A stretch of DNA of 64,000 nucleotides from Desulfomarina profundi (GTDB taxonomy: Bacteria; Desulfobacterota; Desulfobulbia; Desulfobulbales; Desulfocapsaceae): assembly GCF_019703855.1 (NCBI RefSeq), contig NZ_AP024086.1:3988501-4052500 (forward strand). The letters run 5' to 3'. A model generated the notes under the pieces. The model did not search any database. It saw nothing but the letters and a program-made list of their open reading frames with translations, and was not told the DNA's origin. Below, in pieces: positions 42,220 through 52,332 of the stretch (its first letter is position 1; every line of letters begins with the position of its first letter). Position numbers and translations under genes: made by a program.

Positions 42220-43770
42220 CTATTTCATGTTCAGGTCACCGAAATAGGGGAAGTTCATAACATTTATGATTTCGTCAGCATTGAGCAGTTTTTTGTTTCC
42301 CGCCCAGGAGAGCATCTGCCAGTGCAGCGGAACAAACGCAGCCTCGTTGTAGAGAATGTTTTCAACTTCTTTTAACATTTCCGAACGTTTGGCAAGATCA
42401 GTCTCGGACTGGGTCGCCAGGGTAAGCTCATCCACTTTCTTATTGCAGTAGTTGCCGCTGTTATACTGTCCTTTGCCGGTCTCCTTGTTGGGACACATGT
42501 AAAGGTACTCGTAAAAGTTGGCACTGTCTTCGGTATCGGAATGCCAGCCGATCATCTGAATATCGGCAACCTGAGCATCAAATTCATCCCAGTACTGGGC
42601 CTTGGGCATGGTCTTCAGCTCAACTTTGATATTGATCTTGGAGAGCATGGAGGCGACAGCCTGGGCAATTTTTTCGTCGTTGACATAGCGGTTGTTGGGG
42701 GCGACCATTGAGACGGTGAACCCTTTTTCGTAGCCGGCTTCCTTCATCAGCTGTTTGGCTTTTGCCAGGTCATAGCGTGGAGTAAGCTTCGGGTCGTATC
42801 CATCATATCCCTTGGGGGAGTTGAGACCGGCGGCGGTGGCACGGTTTTTCATGATTTTTTTGACGATACCGACGTTGTTGACAGCATAGACGATTGCCTG
42901 GCGGACTTTCACGTTTGCCAGTTCAGGTTTACGTTTGCCGTTCATCTGGAAAGTGATAATCCTTGAGCCGGGCATGGTGATAAGCTGCAGGTCTTTGTTG
43001 TTTTCGATCCTGTCGTAATCCTGCGGGGGTACGGGCATGATGAAATCGACATCTCCGGAGAGCAGTGCGGCAATACGGGTTGCATTTTCACTGATGGGGG
43101 TGAGAATAATTTCATCAACATTTCCGGTATTCTTATCCCAGTACTGCGGGAACTGCTTGAGGACCCAGCGTTGTCCCTGTTCTCTTTCCACTACCTGGTA
43201 TTTGCCGGTTCCTGATTCGTTCTCGTTGGCAAAGGAGTAGTCGGTTTTGATAATGGCATCCTTGGGGTTACCCTTGGCATCTTTTCCACTGTAGAAAACG
43301 GAATCCATCGGGAAAATATAGGTGCACATGTTGAGGGTCAGTCCGTAAGGCTCTTTTGTCTTGATATCAACAGTATAATCGTCGACTACAACCGCATCGG
43401 CAAAAGGTTCGAAAAGACCTTTGAAATCCTGGCTTTTCTTCAGTCGGGCCAGGGTCCAGGCCACATCTTTTGCTGTGAACGGATTGCCTGAATGGAATTT
43501 GACATCGTGGCGAAGATACATACGGAGGGTGAGTGGATCAAGTCGTTCCCATTTTGTGGCGAGACGCGGCACTATTTTCATGTCTTTAGTCCAGCGAACA
43601 AGCGGATCAAAAACCATATGGGAATACTGCAGCATGCCACCGGACAGCTGCACATGGGGGTCAAGGGAAACGGGATCCGCGTCCATTGCAAGTTTTAAGG
43701 TTTTGGCTCCAACAATCGTCCCTCCAAACAGAAGCATGGAGGCCAGACATAAGGTTATGAGTTTTTTCAC
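42220..43770 (-). CDS. dppA: Peptide ABC transporter periplasmic binding protein
   Basis: A 516-residue family-5 extracellular binding protein with a signal peptide (KKLITLCLASMLLFGGTIVGA). The mature part begins KTLKLAMDADPVSLDPHVQL, and DVKFHSGNPFTAKDVAWTLARLK is the family signature. It binds di- or oligopeptides or a similar solute and delivers it to DppBC. First gene of dppABCDF. It could also serve a non-peptide solute, which sequence cannot settle. Confidence 0.9.
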   Translation of the reverse strand: MKKLITLCLASMLLFGGTIVGAKTLKLAMDADPVSLDPHVQLSGGMLQYSHMVFDPLVRWTKDMKIVPRLATKWERLDPLTLRMYLRHDVKFHSGNPFTAKDVAWTLARLKKSQDFKGLFEPFADAVVVDDYTVDIKTKEPYGLTLNMCTYIFPMDSVFYSGKDAKGNPKDAIIKTDYSFANENESGTGKYQVVEREQGQRWVLKQFPQYWDKNTGNVDEIILTPISENATRIAALLSGDVDFIMPVPPQDYDRIENNKDLQLITMPGSRIITFQMNGKRKPELANVKVRQAIVYAVNNVGIVKKIMKNRATAAGLNSPKGYDGYDPKLTPRYDLAKAKQLMKEAGYEKGFTVSMVAPNNRYVNDEKIAQAVASMLSKINIKVELKTMPKAQYWDEFDAQVADIQMIGWHSDTEDSANFYEYLYMCPNKETGKGQYNSGNYCNKKVDELTLATQSETDLAKRSEMLKEVENILYNEAAFVPLHWQMLSWAGNKKLLNADEIINVMNFPYFGDLNMK

Positions 43771-44143
43771 TGCTATCTCCTCTTGTAAATTAATAATTAA
43801 CCTCGCAAAAGAACAGAGCGAGGACCTTGGCGGTCATATTACGCTACTTGGGGACAAACGGCAAGATATTGCATGTAATTTGCTGTAAGATGGAAACCAT
43901 CCTTGTCTGTAAGTCCTGCCAGTTAAGTTCTACATTCTATACAGTGAAATGGATGAGTTTTCAATGTGAAATATTACGAATTATGGCAAATAATGATGTA
44001 AAAACTACGAAATGAGTGGGTTTTGCATGAAATCCACTTAAAGAATTTCACTTTGATTCCACGCTATCATAGCTTGAATTTTCATCAGCTTCAAGATAGA
44101 TATACATCAAAGAGGTTGAAGACATGGATTAAGGAGGTTGCAG
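43771..44143. other. Intergenic region between divergent dppA and the PilZ gene
   Basis: An AT-rich stretch that should hold the promoters of both genes. I see a short inverted sequence CTTGAA...TTCAAG near 44072-44095 and the PilZ ribosome binding site AAGGAGG at 44131. No gene is supported. Confidence 0.4.
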
Positions 44144-44503
44144 ATGACGGAAAAGAGAAGATTTACCAGGATTGTCTTTACTGTCCGGGCTGAATGTACT
44201 GTTGCCGGGAAGACATTTGCTGTCAAGAGGCTGATAAACCTCAGTGTCGGGGGATGTATGATAGAGATCAATGCCGAGGTGGCAATTGATGATGAATGTG
44301 AGGTTGTCATTCCCCTGGGAGCTGAAGGTCTGTATGTGAATGTGAAAGGTCGGGTTGCCAGAATTGCCGACGATCATATCGGGGTAAAGTTTGTTTCGAT
44401 TGATCCTGAAAGCCTGCAGCATCTGCAAAATATCATAAAGTACAATTCTCCTGATGCCGAGACCATTGAAGATGAGCTGAAGGATCATCCCGGTCTGTTG
44501 TAA
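44144..44503 (+). CDS. PilZ domain protein
   Basis: A 119-residue single-domain PilZ protein, a cyclic-di-GMP receptor. The binding motifs are KRRFTR (RxxxR, near the N-terminus) and NLSVGG (D/NxSxxG), followed by the beta-barrel (VVIPLGAEGLYVNVKGRVARI and HIGVKFVSID). ATG 44144 follows AAGGAGG, a strong site. Stand-alone PilZ proteins often control motility or surface structures; no target is adjacent. Confidence 0.88.
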   Translation: MTEKRRFTRIVFTVRAECTVAGKTFAVKRLINLSVGGCMIEINAEVAIDDECEVVIPLGAEGLYVNVKGRVARIADDHIGVKFVSIDPESLQHLQNIIKYNSPDAETIEDELKDHPGLL

Positions 44504-44575
44504 CTGGTGTCACAGAGATGTGCTTGAGTGAATCGAGAAGAACGAAGAATGAAAACTGACAAATGGGAGTAATCT

Positions 44576-45129
44576 ATGGAAACGAAAGTATTGGTTCCAG
44601 TAGCTGAAGGGTTTGAGGAAGTCGAAGCATTAAGCATTGTCGACGTGTTCAGAAGAGCAGGAGTCCAGGTGGATCTGGCTGCTGTGGGTGGAAATCTGCA
44701 GGTTATATCCTCCCATGACGTCAAAATAATAGCTGACAAATTAATCGAAGACTGTAAGGACGAGACCTATGATCTGGTTGCCCTGCCGGGTGGTATTCCG
44801 GGGCGGAGAATCTCAGGAATTCAGGTGTGCTGGCGGAAATACTGAAAAAACAGAACAGGGAAGACAGGCTTTACGGTGCAGTCTGCGCGGCGCCCGCTGT
44901 TGTTCTGGAGCATCACGGTCTTCTTGACGGGAAAAAGGCCACATGCCACCCTCTCTTTATGGAAAAATTGAGTGATGGTGACCAGGCGGGGATGAGTGTG
45001 GTCCACGATGGGAACTGCGTGACTTCAAGGGGAGCGGGCACATCAATTCAATTTGCCCTGGAAATGCTGGGTATTCTCCTGGGTGAAGAAAAGAAACAGG
45101 AAGTCGCGAAGGGAATGGTTGTCGGGTAA
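44576..45129 (+). CDS. DJ-1/PfpI family protein, frameshifted
   Basis: The first frame (TKVLVPVAEGFEEVEALSIV...) stops after VALPGGIPG. Adding one G to the four-G run 44800-44803 restores AENLRNSGVLAEILKK and continues into YGAVCAAPAVVLEHHGLLDG, which holds the nucleophile Cys (VCAAPA), through TSRGAGTSIQFALEML to the stop. The restored length is 184 residues, exactly normal for DJ-1. The family includes ThiJ/YajL-like stress and deglycase-type proteins. GGGAG precedes ATG 44576. Confidence 0.85.
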
Positions 45130-45135
45130 GTAAAA

Positions 45136-45617
45136 TCAGTCCCGGTTCCGTTTGTAGACAATAACCGAAAACGGTTCCTTTCCATCTGGAAAATGTTCCC
45201 GTGAAACTTCCTGGAAACTCTTTTCAGGAAGTTCGGGAAAAACAACGTCTCCCTCCACTTCCCGTTCAAGGGTTGTCAGGCGGATCGTGGTTGCCACATC
45301 CAGGCCGTGGCTGAAAACCTGGGCACCACCAATGATGAATACTTTTTCTTCCCCTTCGCACATTTCCAGTGCTTTTTCCAGAGATTCAGCTTTTTCCACG
45401 TTTTTCGGGATGTAGTTCGCATTCCTGCTGAGGACTATATGACGTCTTCCGGGCAGGGGGCAGGAAAGGATTCGAATGTTTTTCTTCCCATAATCATGGG
45501 ACATCCCATGGTTGTTTTTTTAAACAGGCGCAGTTCTTCCGGGATATGCCAGGGCAGGGTGTTGTTTTTGCCGATGATTCTGTTTTGAGCCATGGCTGCA
45601 ATTATTATTATTTCCAT
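45136..45617 (-). CDS. folA: Dihydrofolate reductase, frameshifted
   Basis: The first frame starts [33 protein letters not shown], with the catalytic acidic residue and MGRKTFES, then stops. Adding one C to the five-base run (GGGGG at 45456-45460 on the + strand) gives [18 protein letters not shown] and joins the second frame, with [10 protein letters not shown] (NADPH site) and the DVVFPELP C-terminus. The restored protein has 160 residues, normal for FolA. It reduces dihydrofolate to tetrahydrofolate with NADPH. Converges on the DJ-1 gene with six bases between stops. An essential-type gene broken in this way suggests an error in the sequence. Confidence 0.87.
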
Positions 45618-45809
45618 AAGAGGGTCCGTAATGTTGGTTGGAGAAGCAGTTGCGGGATGATTGCAGCTGGAAAATAAATGATCGATATTGAGAGAATAAT
45701 ACGAAAAATATAGATTTTGTTCAAATTTTTTTATACGCTGAAAGGGTAAATGGTTTTTTGAGTTACAGGAATCAGTGGGCGATTATTCATAAAGGGCTGG
45801 AGGATGTCG

Positions 45810-47314
45810 ATGAAAATGCTATGTCCGAACTGTGGAGTGAAAGGTTCTGCAGACGATTCGTATATAGGGAAGAAGGTCAAATGTCCGAAATGCAAAGAAA
45901 TATTTGAAGCTGTCCCGAAGAGGAAAAGATTGAGGAGAGTTTTCGGGAACCGGCTTTGGAAGAATTGGTGGAAGAACCGGTTGTGTCGGATCAGGAGGAT
46001 ATTCTTCCGGAAGAAGGTGACGTGGCAGGGTCGGAAGAAGAATTCGACGATGAACCTCTGGAGATTGATGAGGAGGAAATATTGTCGGCAGTGGAATCTG
46101 AACCCGAATCATTCGACGAAGAATCGGCACCAGCTGGTCCTGCTGATGAGCCTGCTGGCGAACCCGTGGATGACTTTGCAGTACAACTTGATGAAACTTT
46201 GCCTGAAATAGATGACTTTGACGAACCTCTGATCAGCGACGACATACAGGAAATTGAAGGACAGCCCCTGCTGGACGAGGTGGATGTGATTGATGACCCT
46301 GATTCCATTGAATCACAAGAGGATATTGGAGTCGAAATAGAGGAGAGTGAGATTATAGAAGTTTTTGACGAGGAGGACGAAACTGACACTCTCCTTGAAG
46401 ATCCTCTGGAAGAGCCTCCTGAAATTGAAACGGAAAAATGTTCTGTCTGTGGCAAAGAGGACAGTATTGGAGAGCCGTTTATTGCAAAGAATGGTCAGCT
46501 GTTCTGTACAGACTGCCTGCCGGAGGTCATGGAAGATGAAGAAAAAGTTATTCCTCCCGGGGAAGATGTGACATCGACTCTGCGGGCCAGGGGCCTCCAG
46601 GGAAATGATCCGGAAGTCACCGAAGTTAAGACATTCCGTTCTTCATTCACGGTTTCGGGAGTGATCAGGGAGGCGTGGCGGGAAACAAAAGGGGCCAAAG
46701 CTTCCATCTGGGCAGGTGCGGCTGTGTTCTACCTGCTGCTCCTGATCCTTACAGCCGGATCAGCTTTTCTTGCACCGTACCTCACGACCAATCCTGCTGC
46801 ATCTGGTGGCCTGACCAATTTCGGGATACAGGCTTTTTCAGGTGTGCTTACCAGTATTGTCTCTGCTCTTTTCACCGCGGGGCTGTTCTACATGGGGGTG
46901 AGAAAGGTTGCCGGGGATACACTTTCATGGAAAATGATTTTCAGCGGCTTTCCAAAATTCGGTAAAGTGATTGTTGCCAGTCTCCTGCAGACATTGCTTG
47001 TGAGTATCGGTATGCTTCTTTTTATAATTCCGGGAATTTATCTTATGATAGGGTACGGCCTTGCCATACCGTTAATCCTGGACCGGGATATGGGGCCGTG
47101 GCAGGCACTTGAGGCTTCAAGAAAAGCCATCCACAAGGTGTGGTGGAAGGTGGCCGGTGCGGTAATTGTGATGGGATTGATTTACATGGTCTCTGTTATT
47201 CCGCTTGGGCTCGGTATGATCTGGACACTGCCCATGTCGTTTGCCCTTGCGGGAGTTATTTATCGACATCTCTTTGGCTCAAAGACGAGTGGGCAGTCGG
47301 AGAAGAGATCGTAA
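45810..47314 (+). CDS. Zinc-ribbon/acidic/multi-helix membrane protein, frameshifted
   Basis: From ATG 45810 (GGAGG upstream) the protein opens with an MJ0042-type zinc ribbon (CPNCG...CPKCKEIF), then shifts frame: adding one C to CCC at 45914-45916 gives VPEEEKIEESFREPALEE and leads into the long second frame. That frame has about 150 very acidic residues, a second zinc-binding pair (CSVCGKED...FCTDCLPEV) and five or so membrane helices with a conserved-looking DRDMGPWQALEASRKAI loop, as in DUF4013/YciC-like proteins. Restored length is 501 residues. Function unknown. Confidence 0.68.
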
Positions 47315-47341
47315 AGATCGAAATTCTGGGAGAAAACCGGC

Positions 47342-47799
47342 ATGACAACGATTCCATTTCCTCTTTTCTGGCTTATCATGGGGGTAATGCTGCTTTTTCT
47401 GGAGATGGCCCTGCCCGGGTTTGTGCTGTTTTTTTTCGGCCTGGGAGCCCTGATTACTTCTCTGGTCACCTACCTGTTTCCCATCAACATCAGCTGGCAG
47501 CTTGCCCTTTTTATCGCGGCTTCACTGGCTTCCCTTTTTTCCCTGCGAAATGTCATTCAGCGCCGGTTTTTCAAGCAGCCAACTGGAGAGGGGAGGAAAA
47601 AAAGGTGGACGAGGATGTGCTGCTTGCTGTGGCCGGCGAGCGGGGTGTAGTCTGCATGACAATCGTACCGCCGGCTGAGGGAAGAATTAAATACGCTGGA
47701 ACATTCTGGCGGGCAACAGCGGATGAGAGGATCGATGAAGGTGAAATAATCTCTGTGGTTTCCCAGGATGGTCTGGTTATCCATGTTGAAAAGGTCTGA
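47342..47799 (+). CDS. NfeD-like membrane protein, frameshifted
   Basis: The first frame has the three or four helices of a short NfeD protein (FWLIMGVMLLFLEMALPGFVLFFFGLGALI). Adding one G to the four-G run 47590-47593 joins GEGEEKKVDEDVLLAVAGERG and the OB-fold C-terminal domain (GRIKYAGTFWRATADERIDEGE, SQDGLVIHVEKV). Restored length is 152 residues, normal for the family. NfeD proteins pair with SPFH/stomatin proteins, and a stomatin gene follows after 21 bp. Confidence 0.83.
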
Positions 47800-47820
47800 A
47801 TTTCCGAACAGGAGAAAAGA

Positions 47821-48779
47821 ATGGAACAGAATCTGATTGCCCTCGGGTTTATTTTATTGCTTGTGGTTGTTGTTCTTATCAAAACGGCTGTTGTGGTTCC
47901 CCAGAGGTCGGAGTTTGTGGTGGAAAGACTGGGAAAATACAGAACGACCCTGAGTGCCGGATTTCATATCCTGGTCCCGTTTTTCGATAAGATTGCCTAC
48001 AAGAGAAGCCTCAAGGAAGAACCTATCGATATCAGTGCCCAGACCTGTATCACCGCGGACAATGTCACCCTGGAAGTTGATGGCATTCTCTATCTTCAGG
48101 TGGTGAACTCGAAAAAGTCGGCCTACGGGATTGATAATTACCATTTCGCTGCAACCCAGCTTGCCCAGACCAGTCTGCGTTCCGCCATCGGCAAGATTAC
48201 CCTCGACAACACCTTTGAGGCGAGGGAGACACTGAATGGTCAGGTGGTCATGGCTCTGGACGAGGCCGCAGAGAACTGGGGAATCAAGGTTCTCCGTTAT
48301 GAGATCAAGGATATACAGCCCCCCGGACCGTTCTTGATGCCATGGAAAAGCAGATGAAGGCCGAGCGGGAAAAAAGGGCTGAGATAGCCCGGTCCGAAGG
48401 TGAAAAGCAGGCGATTATAAACCGGGCGGAAGGTGACAGGGCCGAGGCCATTTCTCTTTCCGAAGGAGAGAAGATGAAACGGATCAACGAGGCTGAAGGA
48501 AGGGCCCGTGAAATCCTCATGGTGGCTGATGCCACCGCCAAGGGAATACGGAAGGTTGCGGAAGCACTGTCTTCTCCCGGCGGAAAGGAAGCGGCGAATC
48601 TTGAGGTGGCCAAACAGTATATCGGAGAATTCGGTAAGCTGGCCAAGGAAAACAACACCATGATCATTCCCGGCAATCTGACGGATATGAGCAGTATGGT
48701 TGCAACGGCCATGTCCACTTTTGAACATGTCAGGAGCCGGAAAGAGTCTGCTGCTGAAGAGGTACGGTCCAGGGGTTGA
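47821..48779 (+). CDS. Stomatin/SPFH (paraslipin, QmcA-like) protein, frameshifted
   Basis: One N-terminal membrane helix (LIALGFILLLVVVVLIKTAV) is followed by the SPFH domain (VVPQRSEFVVERLGKYRTTL, FEARETLNGQVV). The frame breaks at the six-C run 48319-48324; adding one C restores DIQPPRTVLDAMEKQMKAEREKRAE and the long coiled coil and C-terminal tail (SEGEKQAIINRAEGD). Restored length is 319 residues, normal for QmcA-like proteins. It organises membrane microdomains with its NfeD partner. Its stop overlaps the next start (TGATG). Confidence 0.85.
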
Positions 48780-49687
48780 TGTCTTTCTCGGGTCGGAGGA
48801 TCGGGTTTTATCGGATTCATCTGCTGATGGTACTTTGTGCTGCCCTGGTTTCCACGTCTTTTACCGTGGGGGCCGCCATTACGGAGACGCTTGATCCGGC
48901 AGTGCTCACGTTTATCCGTTTTGTTATTGCCGCGCTCTGCTTCGGTCCCCTGGTTCGTTTCAGGTATGGGGCCACCTACTCCTTTTCCCTCTTCTGGCGA
49001 TGCGGAATTATCAGCTGCAGCCTGGTTGTCTTTTTCTGGTGCATGTTTCTTTCTCTGCGTTATACAACAGCACTGAATACCAGCGTGATCTTTACCCTTG
49101 TCCCATCTTTTTCAGGAATCTACGCCTTTTTTCTTTTAAAAGAGAAGCTGACAAAAGCTCAGCTCATTGCCCTTGCCTGTGGAATGATTGGCGCTGTCTG
49201 GGTTATTTTTCGCGGGAATATGACGACTTTTCTGGAGATGAACTGGAACAGGGGAGATCTGATTTTTCTGGCGGGAGGATTCGCCATGGGGCTCTATACT
49301 CCCCTGATACGTCTTTTCCACCGGGATGAACCCATGGCCGTCATGACGTTCTGGGTGCTGGTTACCGGGGCTCTCTGGCTTTTTCTGTTCAGTGGGCATC
49401 GATTACTGACCATGGACTGGTCAGCAGTTCCTCTGAAAGGGTGGGCAGGGGTTGTGTATCTGGCAATTTTTACAACAGTGATCACCTTTTTTCTCACCCA
49501 GTATGCCGTACCCTTTATCGGACCGACCAGGGTGATGGCCTACTCCTATCTTTATCCCGGACTGGTTCTGCTGCTGGACCTGGTACTGGGGCATCCGCTC
49601 CCGCCTTTCAGGGTCTTGCCCGGGGTAGTTGTGGTTCTGTTCGCCATGGGTGTTATACAGTTTTCAGAAAAAGAATCAGATCCGTGA
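48779..49687 (+). CDS. EamA/DMT-family transporter
   Basis: A 302-residue membrane protein with ten helices in two EamA repeats (ALVSTSFTVGAAITETLDPAVLTFIRF; FLAGGFAMGLYTPLIRLF). I chose ATG 48779, which overlaps the stomatin stop, over TTG 48776; AGGGG lies upstream. Substrate unknown. It is the last gene of the NfeD-stomatin run and the second EamA protein of the window, not closely similar to the one at 8364. Confidence 0.82.
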   Translation: MSFSGRRIGFYRIHLLMVLCAALVSTSFTVGAAITETLDPAVLTFIRFVIAALCFGPLVRFRYGATYSFSLFWRCGIISCSLVVFFWCMFLSLRYTTALNTSVIFTLVPSFSGIYAFFLLKEKLTKAQLIALACGMIGAVWVIFRGNMTTFLEMNWNRGDLIFLAGGFAMGLYTPLIRLFHRDEPMAVMTFWVLVTGALWLFLFSGHRLLTMDWSAVPLKGWAGVVYLAIFTTVITFFLTQYAVPFIGPTRVMAYSYLYPGLVLLLDLVLGHPLPPFRVLPGVVVVLFAMGVIQFSEKESDP

Positions 49688-49779
49688 GAATTAAAAAATT
49701 TTAGTGTATAGTTGGTTGTTCGTATCGTGCTGTAACTTCGAGATGTTCTGCGTCTGAAATTCTGCAACGGAGGTGATGA

Positions 49780-50250
49780 ATGAAAACAACTGCCGCTGAT
49801 ATCATGATCACGGAATTTTCAACTTTGCTTCCCGGGACCCCTGTTATAGATGCCATAAAGGTATTTCAGGAAACCTCAAAAAAACAGGGCAGGCGGCTCT
49901 TCGGCATCATAGTCACCGATGAGAACCAGCGTCTGGCTGGGATGCTCTCCATGTACGATATTCTTCTTTACCTGCGACCCAAGCATATTCATCTCTGGGG
50001 AACCATGGAGGATTTTGATATTGCCGGGGTGATTGATGCCGCAGGAAACAGGATAAAAAACATTCTCGTTGGTGACATCATGACTCCGGAGGTGGTGACC
50101 ATTGATGCCGGGGCCAATCTGATGATGGTCCTTGATATCATGATCAAGAAACATGTCCGCAGGCTGCCTGTGGTGGAGGATGAGCGAATCGTCGGAATTG
50201 TTTATATCTCCGACCTGTTCAACCATCTTCTCGATCAGATCAGCCATTGA
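49780..50250 (+). CDS. Two-CBS-domain protein
   Basis: A 156-residue protein consisting of a CBS pair (TAADIMITEFSTLLPGTPVIDAI and VGDIMTPEVVTIDAGANLMMVLDIM, with HVRRLPVVEDERIVGIVYISDLF). CBS pairs bind adenosine nucleotides and act as energy or redox sensors. GGAGGTG precedes ATG 49780. A four-CBS protein lies 200 bp downstream. Partner unknown. Confidence 0.85.
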   Translation: MKTTAADIMITEFSTLLPGTPVIDAIKVFQETSKKQGRRLFGIIVTDENQRLAGMLSMYDILLYLRPKHIHLWGTMEDFDIAGVIDAAGNRIKNILVGDIMTPEVVTIDAGANLMMVLDIMIKKHVRRLPVVEDERIVGIVYISDLFNHLLDQISH

Positions 50251-50266
50251 ACGAATACGATATTTC

Positions 50267-50424
50267 GTAACTGGCCACAGGGTAGTCAACTTGGTGTCAT
50301 ATCAAGAAAAAATTTAAGAGGTCGCAGGGTGCGCCTGATGTGGGCAAGCGACAAGCCGCCGTGTACTAATGCTACATAAGGCTTGCCGATTGTCCGCAGC
50401 AGGTGTGCCCTGTGACCTCTTACG
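50267..50424. repeat. Second palindromic repeat family, copy B
   Basis: The outer arms CGTAACTGGCCACAGGGT and GCCCTGTGACCTCTTACG are imperfect inverted copies of the arms at 22947-23056. An extra inner arm GGTCGCAGGGTGCGCC and a core with GGGCAAGC...GGCTTGCC lie between. It separates the two CBS genes and overlaps nothing coding. Confidence 0.6.
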
Positions 50425-50449
50425 ATATTTCAGGCAGGGAGAATATGTG

Positions 50450-51352
50450 ATGGTCGTAATTGAGCGGAAAAATACTCTTCGAAACCTCTCAGTCAGTGAT
50501 GCCATGCGACGCCAGGTTGTTCAACTTGAGCAGACGGTGTCCCTGGATCACGGAATAAATATCCTGATCAAATACAAGGTAAACGCCCTGCTGACAATTG
50601 ATGCGGAGAGAAAACCGATTGGTGTCGTTTCCAAAACTGATATCATGGGGGCCTATTATGCCGGGCTGCCCATTGAGTCTCCCCTTGAATATATCATGGT
50701 TTCTCCACCGCTTTTCTGCCACTCGGAAGACAGCCTGGAGGCGGCCCTGGAGCTGATGCGAAGCCACGGTGTTTACCGGCTGTATGTTCTTGACAGCGAA
50801 TCGGATAAACTGGTGGGGGCTCTCGCCTATCCGGATATTGTCGGGCTGTTGTACCAGTATTGCCGCCAGTGTGAGTTCAATCACCTCAATATTCTCAAAC
50901 ACCATGAAGAAAATGATTCCATGCGCAGGTTTTCCGTGCGTGAAGTGATGACTTCGCAGGTCAAGAGTGTCGGGAGAAACGAGACTCTGAGCAGTGTAAT
51001 GGAAGAACTTTCCGCTCACAGGTTCGGGGCTATTCTGGTTGCGGATGATGATGGAGCGCCTTGCGGTGTTATTTCAAAAACGGATCTGGCACTTACCTTC
51101 AAACATGGGGTGGACCCGCAGGCGCCCGCCCATACGGTTATGAGCTCTCCGGTACATACCTGTGATGTGGAGTTGCTGCTTGAAGAGGCGATCAGGAAAA
51201 TGATATTGACGGATACCCACCGTCTCTTTGTCCATGAGGGTGATAGGGGGAATATCGTCGGGGTTCTCTCTCTTTCGGATGCGGCCAGGGTGCGTTCAGG
51301 TTCTTGTCATGGCTGTGTTTCCAGCAGAATTAAGGTGGAAGATCACGACTGA
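50450..51352 (+). CDS. Four-CBS-domain protein
   Basis: A 300-residue protein with two CBS pairs: residues about 10-135 ([33 protein letters not shown]) and about 160-290 ([54 protein letters not shown]). It ends in a Cys-containing tail ([11 protein letters not shown]). No catalytic domain is attached. Likely a nucleotide-sensing partner protein. ATG 50450 follows GCAGGGAGA; the upstream frame is inside the palindromic repeat. Its 3' end overlaps the convergent dnaJ-like gene by 10 bp. Confidence 0.83.
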   Translation: MVVIERKNTLRNLSVSDAMRRQVVQLEQTVSLDHGINILIKYKVNALLTIDAERKPIGVVSKTDIMGAYYAGLPIESPLEYIMVSPPLFCHSEDSLEAALELMRSHGVYRLYVLDSESDKLVGALAYPDIVGLLYQYCRQCEFNHLNILKHHEENDSMRRFSVREVMTSQVKSVGRNETLSSVMEELSAHRFGAILVADDDGAPCGVISKTDLALTFKHGVDPQAPAHTVMSSPVHTCDVELLLEEAIRKMILTDTHRLFVHEGDRGNIVGVLSLSDAARVRSGSCHGCVSSRIKVEDHD

Positions 51353-52134
51353 CCGGATGATTGTTCCACAAGATTAAGGTAGAGGTCTCCGCGGCCATAA
51401 GGGCCGGGGCGGCCTTTTCCCTTTATTCTCAGCTTCTGACCGTTTCTACTGTTCGGTGGGATTTTGACCTTCAGGGTCTGTTCGCCTCGGTTACCGTAAA
51501 CGACGACCTGAATGGTTTTTCCCCGCTTCAGCTCATCCGCGGAAAGGGGAGTATGGTAGGTTGTATCATAATCCGGTAACTGTTTCGTTTCTTCCTTCCT
51601 GTCCTCCTGCCTGCCGTGTCCGCCCAACAGTGAGCCAAGGGTCGAGGTGAGGGATTTGAGGAGAGATGAATTATTACCAATGGATTTTTTCGCAGTTCTC
51701 GAGAGCAGAGGACCGGCCATGGAACCGACGAAAAAGATACCACCAAGAAAAATACCCCCCTTTCCCCTGAAAAAACTGTTTTTGATGAAATGTGAGCTGG
51801 AACGGAATCCAGATCGTTGGAATTCCCGCAGCAGCCCGTTGAACATCTGTTGAAACCTTGGGTCTTTAAAGAGATCGCGGAGAATATCCTCTTGGCTGTA
51901 GGTGAAACCGGTTGCGCCGTTTCCGGAAGCCTTCATCCTGTCGTACTGCTGCCGCTTAACCGGATCTGTGAGGACACCGTACGCTTCCGCGATTTCCTTG
52001 AACTTTTCTTCCGCCTCCGGGGAGTCCGGGTTTCTGTCGGGGTGGTAGCGCATGGCCAGCCTGCGATAATTACGACGGATTTCATCTTCCGTGGAAGTGG
52101 CGGTTACCTGGAGAATTTCATAATAATTTTTCAT
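51343..52134 (-). CDS. DnaJ-domain co-chaperone-like protein
   Basis: A 263-residue protein. The J domain is residues 1-70 ([20 protein letters not shown], with MRYHPDRNP carrying HPD). The middle has a hydrophobic Gly-rich segment ([20 protein letters not shown]) that may enter the membrane. The C-terminus resembles a DnaJ substrate-binding domain ([39 protein letters not shown]). There is no zinc domain. It should stimulate Hsp70 ATPase. ATG 52134 chosen because homologs begin at the J domain. Confidence 0.83.
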   Translation of the reverse strand: MKNYYEILQVTATSTEDEIRRNYRRLAMRYHPDRNPDSPEAEEKFKEIAEAYGVLTDPVKRQQYDRMKASGNGATGFTYSQEDILRDLFKDPRFQQMFNGLLREFQRSGFRSSSHFIKNSFFRGKGGIFLGGIFFVGSMAGPLLSRTAKKSIGNNSSLLKSLTSTLGSLLGGHGRQEDRKEETKQLPDYDTTYHTPLSADELKRGKTIQVVVYGNRGEQTLKVKIPPNSRNGQKLRIKGKGRPGPYGRGDLYLNLVEQSSGQS

Positions 52135-52332
52135 GATGACAGGGCAGGTGCGGAATATTTTTATTGCTGTATTGTAACCTAATTTCAGCAATTGGCAAGT
52201 TCATCAGAACCAGGCGGTGGCAACTGTGCAGGGGCATTTGTTTTCCGATTCAATAAAAAAGAGAATAAAGAGAAGGTACGAGACCTCTTACCTATTAAAA
52301 CCACCTTATTCATTTTTTTCGGACAGGTAACT

